Positions 53,113 to 62,305 of a stretch of 64,000 nt of DNA are shown here, in pieces. The first letter of the stretch is position 1. Each line of letters starts with the position of its first letter. Origin of the DNA: Planctomycetota bacterium (GTDB lineage: Bacteria; Planctomycetota; Planctomycetia; Pirellulales; Pirellulaceae); contig JAJDEH010000049.1 in assembly GCA_029259935.1 (NCBI GenBank), positions 1-64,000 of the forward strand. Reading direction: 5' to 3'. The notes below the pieces were generated by a model. The model worked only from the letters and a program-made list of their open reading frames with translations. It ran no database searches and was not told the DNA's origin. A program made the position numbers and the translations under genes.

Positions 53113-54549
53113 TTACGCGAATATCTTTCGGCACGCTTCGCCTTCGTTGATCGTGGGGCGTTCCGGGCGACCTTTGTGCAGATAGGTCAGCTTCATGTTA
53201 TCGATGCCCAACGCGTGTAAGAATGTTGCGTGAAGGTCGTGGATGTGAAGCCGATCTTGGATGGCGTGGAGTCCGATTTCATCCGTGGCACCGACCGTCT
53301 GTCCGCCCTTCACGCCGCCGCCGGCGACCCACATGGTAAAACCATAAGGGTTGTGATCGCGGCCGTTTCCTTTTTCGCTCATCGGCGTCCGCCCAAACTC
53401 GCCGCCCCAGATGACCAGGGTTTCATCCAGCAACCCGCGGCGTTTGAGGTCTTTCAGCAGGCCCGCGACGGGCTTGTCGGACGATCCGCAGTTGGTGGTG
53501 TGGTTCGATTCGATTCCCGAATGGGCGTCCCACTTGCTGCCCGAGCCATGATACAACTGGACGAATCGAACACCCCGTTCGACCAAACGGCGGGCCAGCA
53601 AACAGTTGCGTCCAAAAATCTCGGTCTTCTTCTCGTCCATTCCGTATAACTGCCGCGTTTCTTCGGTTTCCCGGGCAAGATCAATGGCCAGCGGCGCTTC
53701 GGCTTGCATGCGAAATGCCAACTCGTAACTCTTGATGCGGGCTTCAAGTTCAGTTTGCTCGCGGCGGGTTGATCCATGTTGGCGATTCAATTGCAACAGG
53801 AAATCGAGCTTGGCCCGCTGGCGAGCTTGGCTCAACGACTTCGGCGTCTTCAAGTTACGAATCGGTTCCTCGCCTGATTGCAATGCCGTTCCCTGATAAC
53901 TGGCGGGCATGAATCCGGCGCTCCAATTTCGAGGGCCATTGATCGCCTTACCGGGATTATCTTCCATCACGACGAACGCCGGCAAGTTTTTGTTTTCCGT
54001 CCCTAGGCCGTAGCTGACCCAGGCACCAAGCGACGGCCGGCCGCCGATGATCTTTCCGGTGTTCATCTGGCAAACGCCGTTGGAATGATTCAGCCCATTC
54101 CCCCAGCAAGAACGAATCACGCACAAGTCGTCGGCGCATTCGGCGATGTGCGGCAGCCAATTGCTAATCCAGAGGCCGCTCTGCCCGTGCTGTTTCCACT
54201 TTCGCCGGTCGGCCAGCAAGGGCGCGTCGTACTCGCCCATTGGCGTAATGACCGGTTTGAAGCTGGGTGGCAGCGGCTGGCCGGACAATTGCCGCAGCTT
54301 GGGCTTGGGGTCGAATAGATCGATCGCACTGGGCCCACCTTCAAGAAATACAAAAATGATGCTCTTGGCCGTCGGTTTGTGATGAGGGCGCGGCGCGCTC
54401 GGGCCAGCGGAGTCCCCCAATACGCTGTCGCCTAGCAGGTGCGCCAGCGCCAACGCGCCGAATCCCGCGCCACCTTGAACGAGCATATCGCGGCGAGTGA
54501 ACGTCGGTCGAACATGAGGAACCACGGAAGAGTTGGTATCAGACATCAT
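53113..54549 (-). CDS. DUF1501 family protein, Tat-exported
   Basis: 478 residues from ATG 54549 (ATG 54546 is equally possible). The start TFTRRDMLVQGGAGFGALALAHLLG is a twin-arginine signal. The core motifs [88 protein letters not shown] and NMKLTYLHKGRPERPTINEG match the other DUF1501 gene of the window. It lies 2 bases after the stop of the DUF1549/DUF1553 gene, so the two are translationally coupled. Fold: sulfatase/alkaline phosphatase-like; reaction unknown. Confidence 0.88.
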   Translation of the reverse strand: MMSDTNSSVVPHVRPTFTRRDMLVQGGAGFGALALAHLLGDSVLGDSAGPSAPRPHHKPTAKSIIFVFLEGGPSAIDLFDPKPKLRQLSGQPLPPSFKPVITPMGEYDAPLLADRRKWKQHGQSGLWISNWLPHIAECADDLCVIRSCWGNGLNHSNGVCQMNTGKIIGGRPSLGAWVSYGLGTENKNLPAFVVMEDNPGKAINGPRNWSAGFMPASYQGTALQSGEEPIRNLKTPKSLSQARQRAKLDFLLQLNRQHGSTRREQTELEARIKSYELAFRMQAEAPLAIDLARETEETRQLYGMDEKKTEIFGRNCLLARRLVERGVRFVQLYHGSGSKWDAHSGIESNHTTNCGSSDKPVAGLLKDLKRRGLLDETLVIWGGEFGRTPMSEKGNGRDHNPYGFTMWVAGGGVKGGQTVGATDEIGLHAIQDRLHIHDLHATFLHALGIDNMKLTYLHKGRPERPTINEGEACRKIFA

Positions 54550-54551
54550 GG

Positions 54552-57050
54552 TTAATCCACATACAGGAACTCATTGGAGTTCAACAAGACGTGACAGAAG
54601 TCGACCCAAGCGGATCCCCGTCTGCCACTGTTTCGGTTTGCATTCTGGTCGCTCGTGTCGACGGCGATCCGCGTCGTTTGGGCATCAAGGAACGCCAAGG
54701 CGGCCTGGGCCTGATCGGCGGTGGGTGGCCGGCCAAGGGCGAACAGATAAGCCTGAGTCACTCGTTTTCGATCATCCACGGACTCGCGTTGCAATCGGCT
54801 GGCAAAGGCGGCGGCCCGGGCCAGCGTCCACTGGCCGTTGATCATCAGCAGCGACTGCGTGGGCGTCGTGGTAACACTACGTTCCGACGTGCTGTTAAAG
54901 TTGTCGGGCGCGTCGAAGGCATCCAGCAGCGGATCGCGCAGATTCCGCAAGACTTTCGTGTAGATCGTGCGCCGCGGCAATTTTCCGTCGACACTTGGAC
55001 CGCCGCTGGCAGGATCCAGTTCGCCGCTAACCGACAGCATCGCGTCGCGAATCTGCTCCGCTTCTAAGCGGCGGACATCGAATCGCCACAGCAAGGAATT
55101 GTTGGGGTCGCCGAGCTTCGCGGCCTCCGAAGAAATCACGTCCGCCGTCTGTTGATAAGTGGCTGACAACATGATCCGGCGATGCAAATCCTTCAGCCGC
55201 CAGCCGCCTTCGACAAATCTGCTGGTCATCCAGTCGAGCAGTTCCGGGTGGGTCGGCGACTCGCCCAGCCGGCCAAAATCGCTCGACGTCGGAACCAAGC
55301 CACGGCCAAAGTGATATTGCCACACGCGATTGACAATCACGCGCGTGCTGAGTGGATTGTCGGCACTAGCGATCCAATTCGCCAGGGCGGTTCGCCGGCC
55401 GGTTGAATTGGCGTTCATCGGCGGCGGAACCACATCAGCATCGGCGGGATTCAATACCGAGAGATAACCTGGAGGCACATCTTGGGCTTGGGAATCTCCC
55501 GGAATCACCGTCGGCGGCGCGCTGGCCGAGACATCGGCCACCGTGAAGGCAGGCGGCAGCGGCTGCGGCTTAAGGTGATCGTACTCGGCCAATTGCTGCT
55601 TGAGCTGTTGCCAGCGCTCTTTTTGCTCGCCCTTTAGCTTGGCCTCGATCTTCACCTTTTCAATCTCGACTTTGGCCTGACGATAGGCAAGTTCCGCGAG
55701 TTGGTGCTCCAAGGGCAGTCGGTCCTGAGCCCGTTTGGCCATCATGGGGCGAATGTCGGGCGGAAATTTTTTGATCGCGGGCCGGGCGGCGGCATCGAAG
55801 TGCGGCTGTTCGATCACTGCGATCTCTTGGCGAATCTCCTGCGTGGCTTCTTCCCAGGTGGCGAGCTTCGTTCGATAGACGGCCAGTTGCGCGGCACCGG
55901 CCAGCGGCAGATCATCGCGCGGCACCAGCGGTGCGAAGAAAGCGCGCAAGCGAAAGTAATCCCGCTGCAAGATCGGATCAAACTTATGATCGTGACATCG
56001 CGCGCAGCCCATGCCCATGGCCAAAAACACATCGCCGGTGACGTCGGTCACGTCGTTGAGAATGGAATCCCACTGGGTCCGCACGTCGCGCTGGTTGTAT
56101 TCGTAAATCCAGTGTCGTAAGAATCCGGTCGCAATGATGGCGTCGGGATCGTCGGGCGCGATTTCGTCGCCCGCCAGTTGTTCACGGATGAACTGGTCGT
56201 ATGGTTTGTCGTCGTTCAACGAACGGATGACGTAGTCCCGATAACGCCAGGCATGCGGACGGTAGGCGTCTTGCTTGTATCCGTCCGACTCGGCGTAGCG
56301 CACCAGATCAAGCCAATGGCGAGCCCACCGCTGGCCGTAACGCGGATCCTCAAGCAGACGGTCGATCAACTGCTTGTAAGCCGTTTCCGAGTCGCTCTCC
56401 CACGCACCCATAAATTGTTCAATCTCCGCCGGCGAAGGCGGCAGCCCGATAAGATCAAAGTAAGCTCGGCGTAGTAGCGCCAGCGGTTCGGCCCGTTTGG
56501 CGGGCGTAAGCCCTTCCGCAGATAGTCGGCGGAATATAAAGGCATCGATCGCGTTGCTAGACCAGCCGTCGTCTTGCACTTGGGGCGGCTGGCTGTCACG
56601 TACTGGTTGGAACGCCCAATAGGCCCGATCATCAGCGGAGATCTGCGGCCCTTTCGTGGCCGTCACGACCGGCTCATCGGTCTTGGGCCAAGGCGCGCCG
56701 AGCTTGACCCAGCGTGTCAGCAAACCGATCTGCTTGTCGCTCAGCTTGCCCGCCGGCGGCATCTCATACGACTCGTAATTAACGGCCTCAAGAAGCAAAC
56801 TTTCTTGCGGCTTTCCGGGGACCATCGCGGGGCCCGATTCGCCACCCGCCAAGATCAGCGAGCGGGCATCGAGCCGCAAGCCACCTTTTTGCTTTTTAGG
56901 GCCGTGGCACTTATGACAATGCTCGACGAGCAGCGGTCGAATGTGTGTCTCGAAGTAACGAATCGCTCCACTGGACGGTTTCGCGCCTCGGGTTGGGATA
57001 GCGCACGTCAACACAAGTAAAACAAAAAACGAAATGAAAACGCGAGGCAT
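54552..57050 (-). CDS. PSCyt1-DUF1549-DUF1553 secreted protein
   Basis: 832 residues from ATG 57050, the start of the signal peptide (PRVFISFFVLLVLTCAIPTRG). Heme motif HCHKCH in LLVEHCHKCHGPKKQKGG (about residues 44-50), then YEMPPAGKLSDKQIGLLTRWVKLGAP. DUF1549 contains WSSNAIDAFIFRRLSAEGLTP, RAYFDLIGLPPSPAEIEQF, WARHWLDLVRYAESDGY and MGCARCHDHKFDPI. DUF1553 has NPLSTRVIVNRVWQYHFGRGLV, SDFGRLGESPTHPELLD and TTTPTQSLLMINGQW. A coiled-coil region links the two. These genes are paired with DUF1501 as at 18128-22540 and probably act together in an unknown periplasmic pathway. No inserted domain is present, unlike the other copy. Confidence 0.88.
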   Translation of the reverse strand: MPRVFISFFVLLVLTCAIPTRGAKPSSGAIRYFETHIRPLLVEHCHKCHGPKKQKGGLRLDARSLILAGGESGPAMVPGKPQESLLLEAVNYESYEMPPAGKLSDKQIGLLTRWVKLGAPWPKTDEPVVTATKGPQISADDRAYWAFQPVRDSQPPQVQDDGWSSNAIDAFIFRRLSAEGLTPAKRAEPLALLRRAYFDLIGLPPSPAEIEQFMGAWESDSETAYKQLIDRLLEDPRYGQRWARHWLDLVRYAESDGYKQDAYRPHAWRYRDYVIRSLNDDKPYDQFIREQLAGDEIAPDDPDAIIATGFLRHWIYEYNQRDVRTQWDSILNDVTDVTGDVFLAMGMGCARCHDHKFDPILQRDYFRLRAFFAPLVPRDDLPLAGAAQLAVYRTKLATWEEATQEIRQEIAVIEQPHFDAAARPAIKKFPPDIRPMMAKRAQDRLPLEHQLAELAYRQAKVEIEKVKIEAKLKGEQKERWQQLKQQLAEYDHLKPQPLPPAFTVADVSASAPPTVIPGDSQAQDVPPGYLSVLNPADADVVPPPMNANSTGRRTALANWIASADNPLSTRVIVNRVWQYHFGRGLVPTSSDFGRLGESPTHPELLDWMTSRFVEGGWRLKDLHRRIMLSATYQQTADVISSEAAKLGDPNNSLLWRFDVRRLEAEQIRDAMLSVSGELDPASGGPSVDGKLPRRTIYTKVLRNLRDPLLDAFDAPDNFNSTSERSVTTTPTQSLLMINGQWTLARAAAFASRLQRESVDDRKRVTQAYLFALGRPPTADQAQAALAFLDAQTTRIAVDTSDQNANRNSGRRGSAWVDFCHVLLNSNEFLYVD

Positions 57051-57362
57051 GGAGGGTGCCTTGGAGTTTGGCCGGGCGAGTTGCGAAGGTGAGCGAATAT
57101 CTATAAGGCTAACCACAAAAACAGGTTAGATCAATCCATTTGCGCGAAGCGAACGCCCAACCGCACGGCACGCTTCGCCGAATCACGACGTGTACTAAGG
57201 TAACATCACGGCAACTCAAGCAATGATTCGCGTCTGGATTCCTTTCCGATTTATTTGGCAAATTTGTAACGTCTGTTCCGAAATGCGTGGATGGATAAAA
57301 TGGGCTTCCAACATGAATCCGCGGAATGAACCAATGCGATCGCGAGACGACAACCTATCCTC
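57051..57362. other. Divergent intergenic region
   Basis: 312 bases between the DUF1549 gene and the FHA-LuxR gene. No convincing -35/-10 pair, hairpin or short gene was seen; a hairpin-like CGCGAAGCGAACG/CGCTTCGCCG motif lies near 57134-57180. Confidence 0.4.
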
Positions 57363-57938
57363 ATGAGTGCAACTGCCTGGATCACTTTGCGCGGCGTATC
57401 CGCATCGCTCTGGTCGCATCCCATCACCCTAGAGCGCCAGTCTCTTGGCCGTCTGAAGACTTGTGGGATTCAAATCGTTCATGACACGGTTTCCCGCGAG
57501 CATGCGGAAGTCTGGTGCGAGGCGGACGGAATTCACTTTAAAGATTTGGGCAGCAGCAACGGCAGTTTTGTCAACGACGACCGAGTGAACTCGGCAACGG
57601 TTCAGATCGGCGACACGCTTCGACTTGGTGAAGTTGCCCTCGATGTGTCCGATTCGAACTTCGTCGAGGCATCTTCCGTGTATATCGAACGAAAGCCGAC
57701 GAAGCTTTCCGCGCCCGGAAAACCAGTTGATTTCGACGGGGCGATGAACGGCGTCTCCGCAGCGCAGCATCGAGTTCTGCGGCTGCTGCTGACCGGCAAG
57801 TCAGAAAAGGAAGTCGCCGAAGGATTGCACGTCAGCCCGCACACGGTGCACTCCCACGTCAAACAGCTCTATCGTCACTTTTGCGTCAGTTCGCGGGCGG
57901 AATTGATGGCCTACTTTATAGACTTCGCGGTAAAGTAA
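57363..57938 (+). CDS. FHA-LuxR fusion transcription regulator
   Basis: 191 residues from ATG 57363. Residues 7-100 form an FHA domain with the phosphothreonine-binding motifs SLGR (27-30), VSREHAEV (43-50) and DLGSSNGSFVNDDRV (61-75). Residues 130-190 are a LuxR-type helix-turn-helix (AAQHRVLRLLLTGKSEKEVAEGLHVSPHTVHSHVKQLYRHF). The binding residues are intact, so phosphorylated-protein recognition should control DNA binding. This compact arrangement is rare outside planctomycetes and actinobacteria. No kinase gene is adjacent. A 13-bp tandem repeat begins at its stop codon. Confidence 0.85.
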   Translation: MSATAWITLRGVSASLWSHPITLERQSLGRLKTCGIQIVHDTVSREHAEVWCEADGIHFKDLGSSNGSFVNDDRVNSATVQIGDTLRLGEVALDVSDSNFVEASSVYIERKPTKLSAPGKPVDFDGAMNGVSAAQHRVLRLLLTGKSEKEVAEGLHVSPHTVHSHVKQLYRHFCVSSRAELMAYFIDFAVK

Positions 57939-57971
57939 CGTCGTCAAGTAACGTCGTCAAGTAACGTCGTT
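57933..57971. repeat. 13-bp tandem repeat, three copies
   Basis: AAGTAACGTCGTC occurs at 57933, 57946 and 57959 (last base differs). The first copy contains the TAA stop of the FHA-LuxR gene, so the repeats are a duplication of the gene end. Confidence 0.9.
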
Positions 57972-57979
57972 AAGAAGCG

Positions 57980-58468
57980 TTAGTCGTCCGCGTCGAGCGG
58001 CATGCCAAAGTGAATCTGGCGGGCGATCTCCTTGAAGCCGAACGACGGATAAAGCGTTTGGCCTATCGGATTCTGATCCAGGGTCTCAATCCGTGCGTAC
58101 TTCAAGCCGAGATCGCGAAAATGTTGCAACGCATGCTCGATTAGCTTTCGGCCAATGCCATGCCCGCGCATTTCCTGAGTGACCGCGAGGTTCGGTATGT
58201 AACCAATTCCCTCTTGAGAGTCGTTCCAGGTCGTGATGTAGCCGACAGGTTGGTCATCGCTAACCGCCACGAACAGGCCCTCGGGATCTCGGCGGGCGTC
58301 GTCGGCTATGTGCCGGGCCTTCCGCCACCGCCAGTCGCGACCGTTCAGCGGTCCGCCCACTTGCTGCTCGATGTTGCGATCCATCGAGACCGCTTCGAAC
58401 GCTTCCACGGTGATCTCCTGCAAACGCGGAAGATCTTGAGGCCGGTATGTGCGAATATCGATCGACAT
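57980..58468 (-). CDS. GNAT-family N-acetyltransferase
   Basis: 162 residues from ATG 58468, 5 bases after the stop of the DUF1080 gene, so the pair are probably co-transcribed. The GNAT core is clear: IDIRTYRPQDLPRLQEITVEAFE, FVAVSDDQPVGYITTW, IPNLAVTQEMRGHGIGRKLIEHALQHFRDLG (acetyl-CoA motif A with RGHGIG) and YARIETLDQNPIGQTLYPSFGFKE. It transfers an acetyl group from acetyl-CoA to an amine of unknown identity. No signal peptide, so cytoplasmic. Confidence 0.85.
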   Translation of the reverse strand: MSIDIRTYRPQDLPRLQEITVEAFEAVSMDRNIEQQVGGPLNGRDWRWRKARHIADDARRDPEGLFVAVSDDQPVGYITTWNDSQEGIGYIPNLAVTQEMRGHGIGRKLIEHALQHFRDLGLKYARIETLDQNPIGQTLYPSFGFKEIARQIHFGMPLDADD

Positions 58469-58473
58469 GTCGA

Positions 58474-59631
58474 TTATTGGTAAGCGGGTCCGACGCGGAT
58501 GTTGCGAAACCAAACGCCGCCGCCATGATGCTGTAAGCCAAGGAAGCCTTCCGTCAATCGCTTTTCGAGTTCGGGAAAAGATTCGACATTGGCGTCGACA
58601 ATGACTTCACCATTGTGCGTCACGCGATAGGCGTGACCCTGAGCGTTGATTTCCATCGTGTTCCATTGGCCCGGCTCACGACAAACGTGCTTGGTGGACG
58701 GGGCGACCGCGTAGACACTGCCACAGTATTGGAACTTTTTCAGCTTGGCATGTTTTTCCGCGGCGTCGTCCAAGATCTGAATCTCGACTCCCGCATTCTC
58801 GCCATGATGGTTGCCGCTTTCGGGAACCCGAGCATAGACGCCCGAATTGCCACCCGGTTTGACTTTGTATTCCAGCCGTAAGTTGATGTCGCCATGCTGC
58901 TGCTTGCTGCGCAGCCACGGACCTTTCTTTTCAAGGCAGCCGAGTACGCCGTTTTTTATTTCCCACGATTCCGACAAGTCGCTCCCCGCGCCTTCCCAAG
59001 CGCTGAGTTTGTCGTCCAGCAATGAAGCGTAGCCGACCTCGGTGATGCGGATGTTACGGAACTTGAACTGTCCGCCGCCGGGCACTTCGGCTTGCAAGGC
59101 AATAAAGCCGTCGGCTGAAGCGATGCCATCGCCTTCCCATGCCGGTTTGTCATTGATCTCCAGCGACGCCTTGGTTCCGATCACCGATAGTTTGAAGCGA
59201 TTCCACTCGCCGTCCTTGACCAGACCTTTGCTGGTCGCGCCCTTCACGCCGCCGACATTGCCTTCTTGTCCACGCAACAGGTTAGCCTGATACCGGCTGG
59301 GCCATGGTCGATCTCCCTCCGGCAATTCGCAACGAAAATAAATCCCCGAATCCCAGCGGCCCTCTTTGCGCAAGGCCAGCCAATCCAATTCCAAGATAAA
59401 GTCTCGATAGCGATGCTCGGTCCTCACCAGACCATTGCCGGCTTTGAGAAAGATCGTCCCGTCTTGTACTTCGGCCTCGCAACCGCGGACTTGCCAGCCG
59501 TTGAGCGTTTCGCCATCGAACAGCGACATGGAAAACCCAGCCGGATCTTCGGCGCGGGTCACCGCACTCGAAGCGAACGCGAAAATCATCGGGATCAACA
59601 GAGCCAAAACGAACCGTGTTTTTTTCTTCAT
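58474..59631 (-). CDS. Double DUF1080 (3-keto-disaccharide hydrolase-like) secreted protein
   Basis: 385 residues from ATG 59631, which begins the signal peptide (KKKTRFVLALLIPMIFAFASSAVTRA). Two DUF1080 modules follow: the first with SLFDGETLNGWQVRG, DFILELDWLALRKEGRWDSGIYFR and WNRFKLSVIGTKASLEIND, the second with SWEIKNGVLGCLEKKGPWL, INLRLEYKVKPGGNSGVYAR, GVEIQILDDAAEKH and GQWNTMEINAQGHAYRVTHNGE. The family has a concanavalin-like fold, and one member acts on 3-keto-glycosides; many are secreted and likely bind or hydrolyse polysaccharide. The Gly-Asn-Ser-Gly (GNSGVY/WDSGIY) strand is the conserved site in both modules. Confidence 0.88.
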   Translation of the reverse strand: MKKKTRFVLALLIPMIFAFASSAVTRAEDPAGFSMSLFDGETLNGWQVRGCEAEVQDGTIFLKAGNGLVRTEHRYRDFILELDWLALRKEGRWDSGIYFRCELPEGDRPWPSRYQANLLRGQEGNVGGVKGATSKGLVKDGEWNRFKLSVIGTKASLEINDKPAWEGDGIASADGFIALQAEVPGGGQFKFRNIRITEVGYASLLDDKLSAWEGAGSDLSESWEIKNGVLGCLEKKGPWLRSKQQHGDINLRLEYKVKPGGNSGVYARVPESGNHHGENAGVEIQILDDAAEKHAKLKKFQYCGSVYAVAPSTKHVCREPGQWNTMEINAQGHAYRVTHNGEVIVDANVESFPELEKRLTEGFLGLQHHGGGVWFRNIRVGPAYQ

Positions 59632-59838
59632 GGCAGGAGTCACTGGCCTTACTAAAAGGAATGAGGTTTTGGTGTGGGGTGGGAATCTGGTTTCGCACGC
59701 CATGTTGCGATACGCAACATGATTCCAAGCACCATGATAATCAAGTGGCGAGCGAAATACGAACCGGAGAGAGAAATCCGGTCTTTTCAGATGCCGCATG
59801 CGGGCAGCGGCAAAATGGCGTCGCGCCTGCGCCTAAAA

Positions 59839-60273
59839 TCAGCAGGCTTGCGTTAGCGAGGCGAACTGCTTCAAAAGTTGATCTAGGTCAAACGGCTTGG
59901 AAATGAATTCGTCCGCCGAGACGTTGTAGCCCCGGCTCTGTTCGTCGCGAAGCGGCCGCGAACTGAACACGACGAGTGGGACGCGCGTCCGCGAGCTTCG
60001 CAGTGTGTCGAACAGCGTAATGCCTTCCATCAACGGCGAATCTAGATCAAAAGCGACCAAGTCGATGGCGTCGCGTTTCTCATCGTTGGCGATCATCAAT
60101 TGCGCCGCCGCAAGACTGTCCGCGTGGGTGGTGACGCGATAGCCGTCCGCTTCCAAATTGTAACGCAGCCCAAACGCCATCCCGCGCTCGATCTCAACCA
60201 ACAAGACATGTTTTGGGCGTGACCGCCGACCGTTTGGGTCGCTATTACGGCGAGGGGGATTGAGAGAGATCAT
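59839..60273 (-). CDS. Single-domain response regulator receiver, altered acidic pocket
   Basis: 144 residues from ATG 60273. A CheY-like receiver occupies about residues 22-138: HVLLVEIERGMAFGLRYNLEADGYRVTT, the phosphoacceptor Asp in DLVAFDLDSPLMEG, SRTRVPLVVFSS, and the Lys in ADEFISKPFDLDQLL. The acidic pair usually found after the first strand (DD or ED) is Glu-Ile, so one Mg2+ ligand is lost. The phosphorylation Asp, Thr/Ser (Ser of VVFSS) and Lys remain. There is no DNA-binding domain. It could be a phosphate sink or a phosphorylation-independent adaptor. No kinase gene is nearby. Confidence 0.8.
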   Translation of the reverse strand: MISLNPPRRNSDPNGRRSRPKHVLLVEIERGMAFGLRYNLEADGYRVTTHADSLAAAQLMIANDEKRDAIDLVAFDLDSPLMEGITLFDTLRSSRTRVPLVVFSSRPLRDEQSRGYNVSADEFISKPFDLDQLLKQFASLTQAC

Positions 60274-60688
60274 TGAGCATTTCTTGGTTCTAAAAAACGA
60301 ATCCGTCCGACGATGTCATCTTAGAATTATTCGGCTCGGCGGAGGTGCCCGGCATGCAATTGTTGTGTAAGAGATGCGTAATTACGCCAAGCGGTGCTTG
60401 GAGCGCGACCACACCCCAGCGTGGTGCAGGCAAGCCGTTCCCCGGCGAAAACGCTCGAATTCCCGCAACATCACATATCTATTACACAACAAACACCTGA
60501 TGGCCATCATCTCGTGGACGATAAGAACTACAATTCCATCGGTTTGTGAACTGCCGGTCTAGGCCGTCCAATCGAATAGGGATGGGCCATTGAAGCGCCA
60601 ACCGACAGTGCTTACCCCATCGCCGTACTAACCAACTTTGACTTGCATCCGTTGACCCACACATCCATTGCTTACAGGGACTCTTGCC
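60274..60688. other. Divergent intergenic region
   Basis: 415 bases between the receiver and desaturase genes. No gene, tRNA-like fold or clear promoter is visible; I saw nothing I could support here. Confidence 0.5.
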
Positions 60689-61771
60689 GTGGAACCATTG
60701 ACTCTTGACGCGCCCGCAACTCGTTCACGCCATCACGCTCCGCTCGGCGAAACTTGTCCTCTTGAGCCGACCGCCCACGTTGAAACCAAAATGGGCTTAA
60801 AAGACTACGCTCCGATGCTGGCCGAGTTTCGACATCCCAACAAATTGTCGAGCATTTGGCAACTGACCACCACACTGACGCTGTACTTCGCTTCCTGGTT
60901 CGCGATGTACTGGTGCCTATCGATTTCCTACTGGCTTACACTATTGCTGGCCGTGCCGACGGCGCTGTTGACCGTGCGGCTGTTCATCATCCAGCACGAC
61001 TGCGGCCACCGATCTTTTTTTAAATCGAAACGGGCTAACGATCTAGTTGGCTCTCTGTTGGGAATCTTGACGTGCACGCCATATCACAACTGGCGTCGCG
61101 AACACGCATTGCATCACGCCACGTCAGGCGATCTCGAACGCCGCGGAAAGTCGGGCGAGATTTGGACGCTGACCGTCGAGGAATATCGCCAAGCGCATTG
61201 GCTGTTGCGGCTGAAGTATCGGCTGTACCGCAATCCGCTGATCTTGTTCGTCTTCGGAGCCCCGTATCACTTCGTGATTCATCAACGATTGACCTACTTG
61301 ATTCCCAAAACCTGGAAGCGCGAGCGGCGTGGCGTTCACTTAAACAACTTGGGCCTACTGCTGGCGTTCGCGGGCATTAGCTTGTTAATTGGTCCACTCT
61401 ATACGCTGATCATTCAACTGCCCGTCATGACGATCGCGGCGACCGTCGGCGTATGGCTATTTTATGTGCAGCATCAATATGAAGACGCTTTCTGGGAACG
61501 TGAAGACTGGGACTACGTCGACGCGGCGATTGCCGGCAGTTCGTACTATCGGCTGCCGAAAATCCTGCAATGGTTTACCGGCAACATTGGTCTTCACCAT
61601 ATTCACCATCTCGATAGCAAGATTCCCAACTATCATCTGCAGAAGTGTCACAACGAGAACCCGGCATTTCATGAAGTCACTCAGTTCTCGCTACGCGAGA
61701 GTATTCCGTGCATGTTCCTCAAACTGTGGGACGAAGAGCAAGGGAAAATGGTCGGCTTCGACGCGGTGTGA
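60689..61771 (+). CDS. Membrane fatty acid desaturase
   Basis: 360 residues from GTG 60689, which has CAGGGA 9 bases upstream; a TTG at 60668 is another possible start. The three His boxes of the diiron desaturase family are present: HDCGH (103-107), HALHH (139-143) and HHIHH (303-307). Hydrophobic helices lie between them (TLTLYFASWFAMYWCLSISYWLTLLLAVPTALLTV; LGLLLAFAGISLLIGPLYTLIIQL). It would introduce a double bond into membrane lipid acyl chains. The spacing matches the acyl-lipid (FADS/delta-12-like) group rather than the acyl-CoA stearoyl type. Isolated in context, with no terminator seen. Confidence 0.9.
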   Translation: MEPLTLDAPATRSRHHAPLGETCPLEPTAHVETKMGLKDYAPMLAEFRHPNKLSSIWQLTTTLTLYFASWFAMYWCLSISYWLTLLLAVPTALLTVRLFIIQHDCGHRSFFKSKRANDLVGSLLGILTCTPYHNWRREHALHHATSGDLERRGKSGEIWTLTVEEYRQAHWLLRLKYRLYRNPLILFVFGAPYHFVIHQRLTYLIPKTWKRERRGVHLNNLGLLLAFAGISLLIGPLYTLIIQLPVMTIAATVGVWLFYVQHQYEDAFWEREDWDYVDAAIAGSSYYRLPKILQWFTGNIGLHHIHHLDSKIPNYHLQKCHNENPAFHEVTQFSLRESIPCMFLKLWDEEQGKMVGFDAV

Positions 61772-61809
61772 ATCCGCCCCGGCTGCGGCCAGCTTGTGTT
61801 ACACGCTGC

Positions 61810-62259
61810 TCAACATTGGTCGTCTTTGAGTTGCTGGCATTCGTCGCGCAGAACACCTGCCACGACCCGCGGGCTCGGCATCCAGTCGGATAGGCTCTCG
61901 TCGGTAAGAATCGGCATGGCGGACGTCACTCCGCCGACAATCGGCGTATTCAGACCGTACACGACCATCGCCACTCCGCACTGCCGGATGACATAGGAAC
62001 ACATGAAGCACGGTTCCGCGGTCGTGTAGAGCGTTGCTCCAATCAGCCGCCGGTTGCCGGTGCGATCCACCGCATCTTGGCAGGCAATGGCTTCGGCATG
62101 TCCGGTGATGCGGTCGCCTGCCGGCAACTCTTCCATGCCTTCACCCACGATTTGACCGTCGATTACGACGACGCTGCCAACAGGTGTGTTTTCTTGGCTC
62201 TGGGCCACTCTTGCTAACTCGATGCAGCGTCTCATGAATCGTTCATGGTCGTCCGGCAT
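61810..62259 (-). CDS. Nucleoside/cytidine deaminase-fold protein
   Basis: 149 residues from ATG 62259. The zinc-dependent deaminase motifs are complete: H54-A-E56 in GHAEAIACQDAVD and PCFMC at 83-87 (Cys 84 and Cys 87). The pattern ARVAQSQENTPVGSVVVIDGQIVGEG and NRRLIGATLYTTAEPCFMCSYVIRQCGV is that of guanine or CMP/dCMP-type deaminases. The loop TPIVGGVTSAMPIL is unlike TadA. Reaction: hydrolytic deamination of a nucleobase or nucleotide. It starts 47 bases before the activator gene ends on the same strand; weak linkage. Confidence 0.85.
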   Translation of the reverse strand: MPDDHERFMRRCIELARVAQSQENTPVGSVVVIDGQIVGEGMEELPAGDRITGHAEAIACQDAVDRTGNRRLIGATLYTTAEPCFMCSYVIRQCGVAMVVYGLNTPIVGGVTSAMPILTDESLSDWMPSPRVVAGVLRDECQQLKDDQC

Positions 62260-62305
62260 ATTGGTTCATTCCTGGAATTCAAGATAGGAAGCGATCCGGA
62301 CAATT

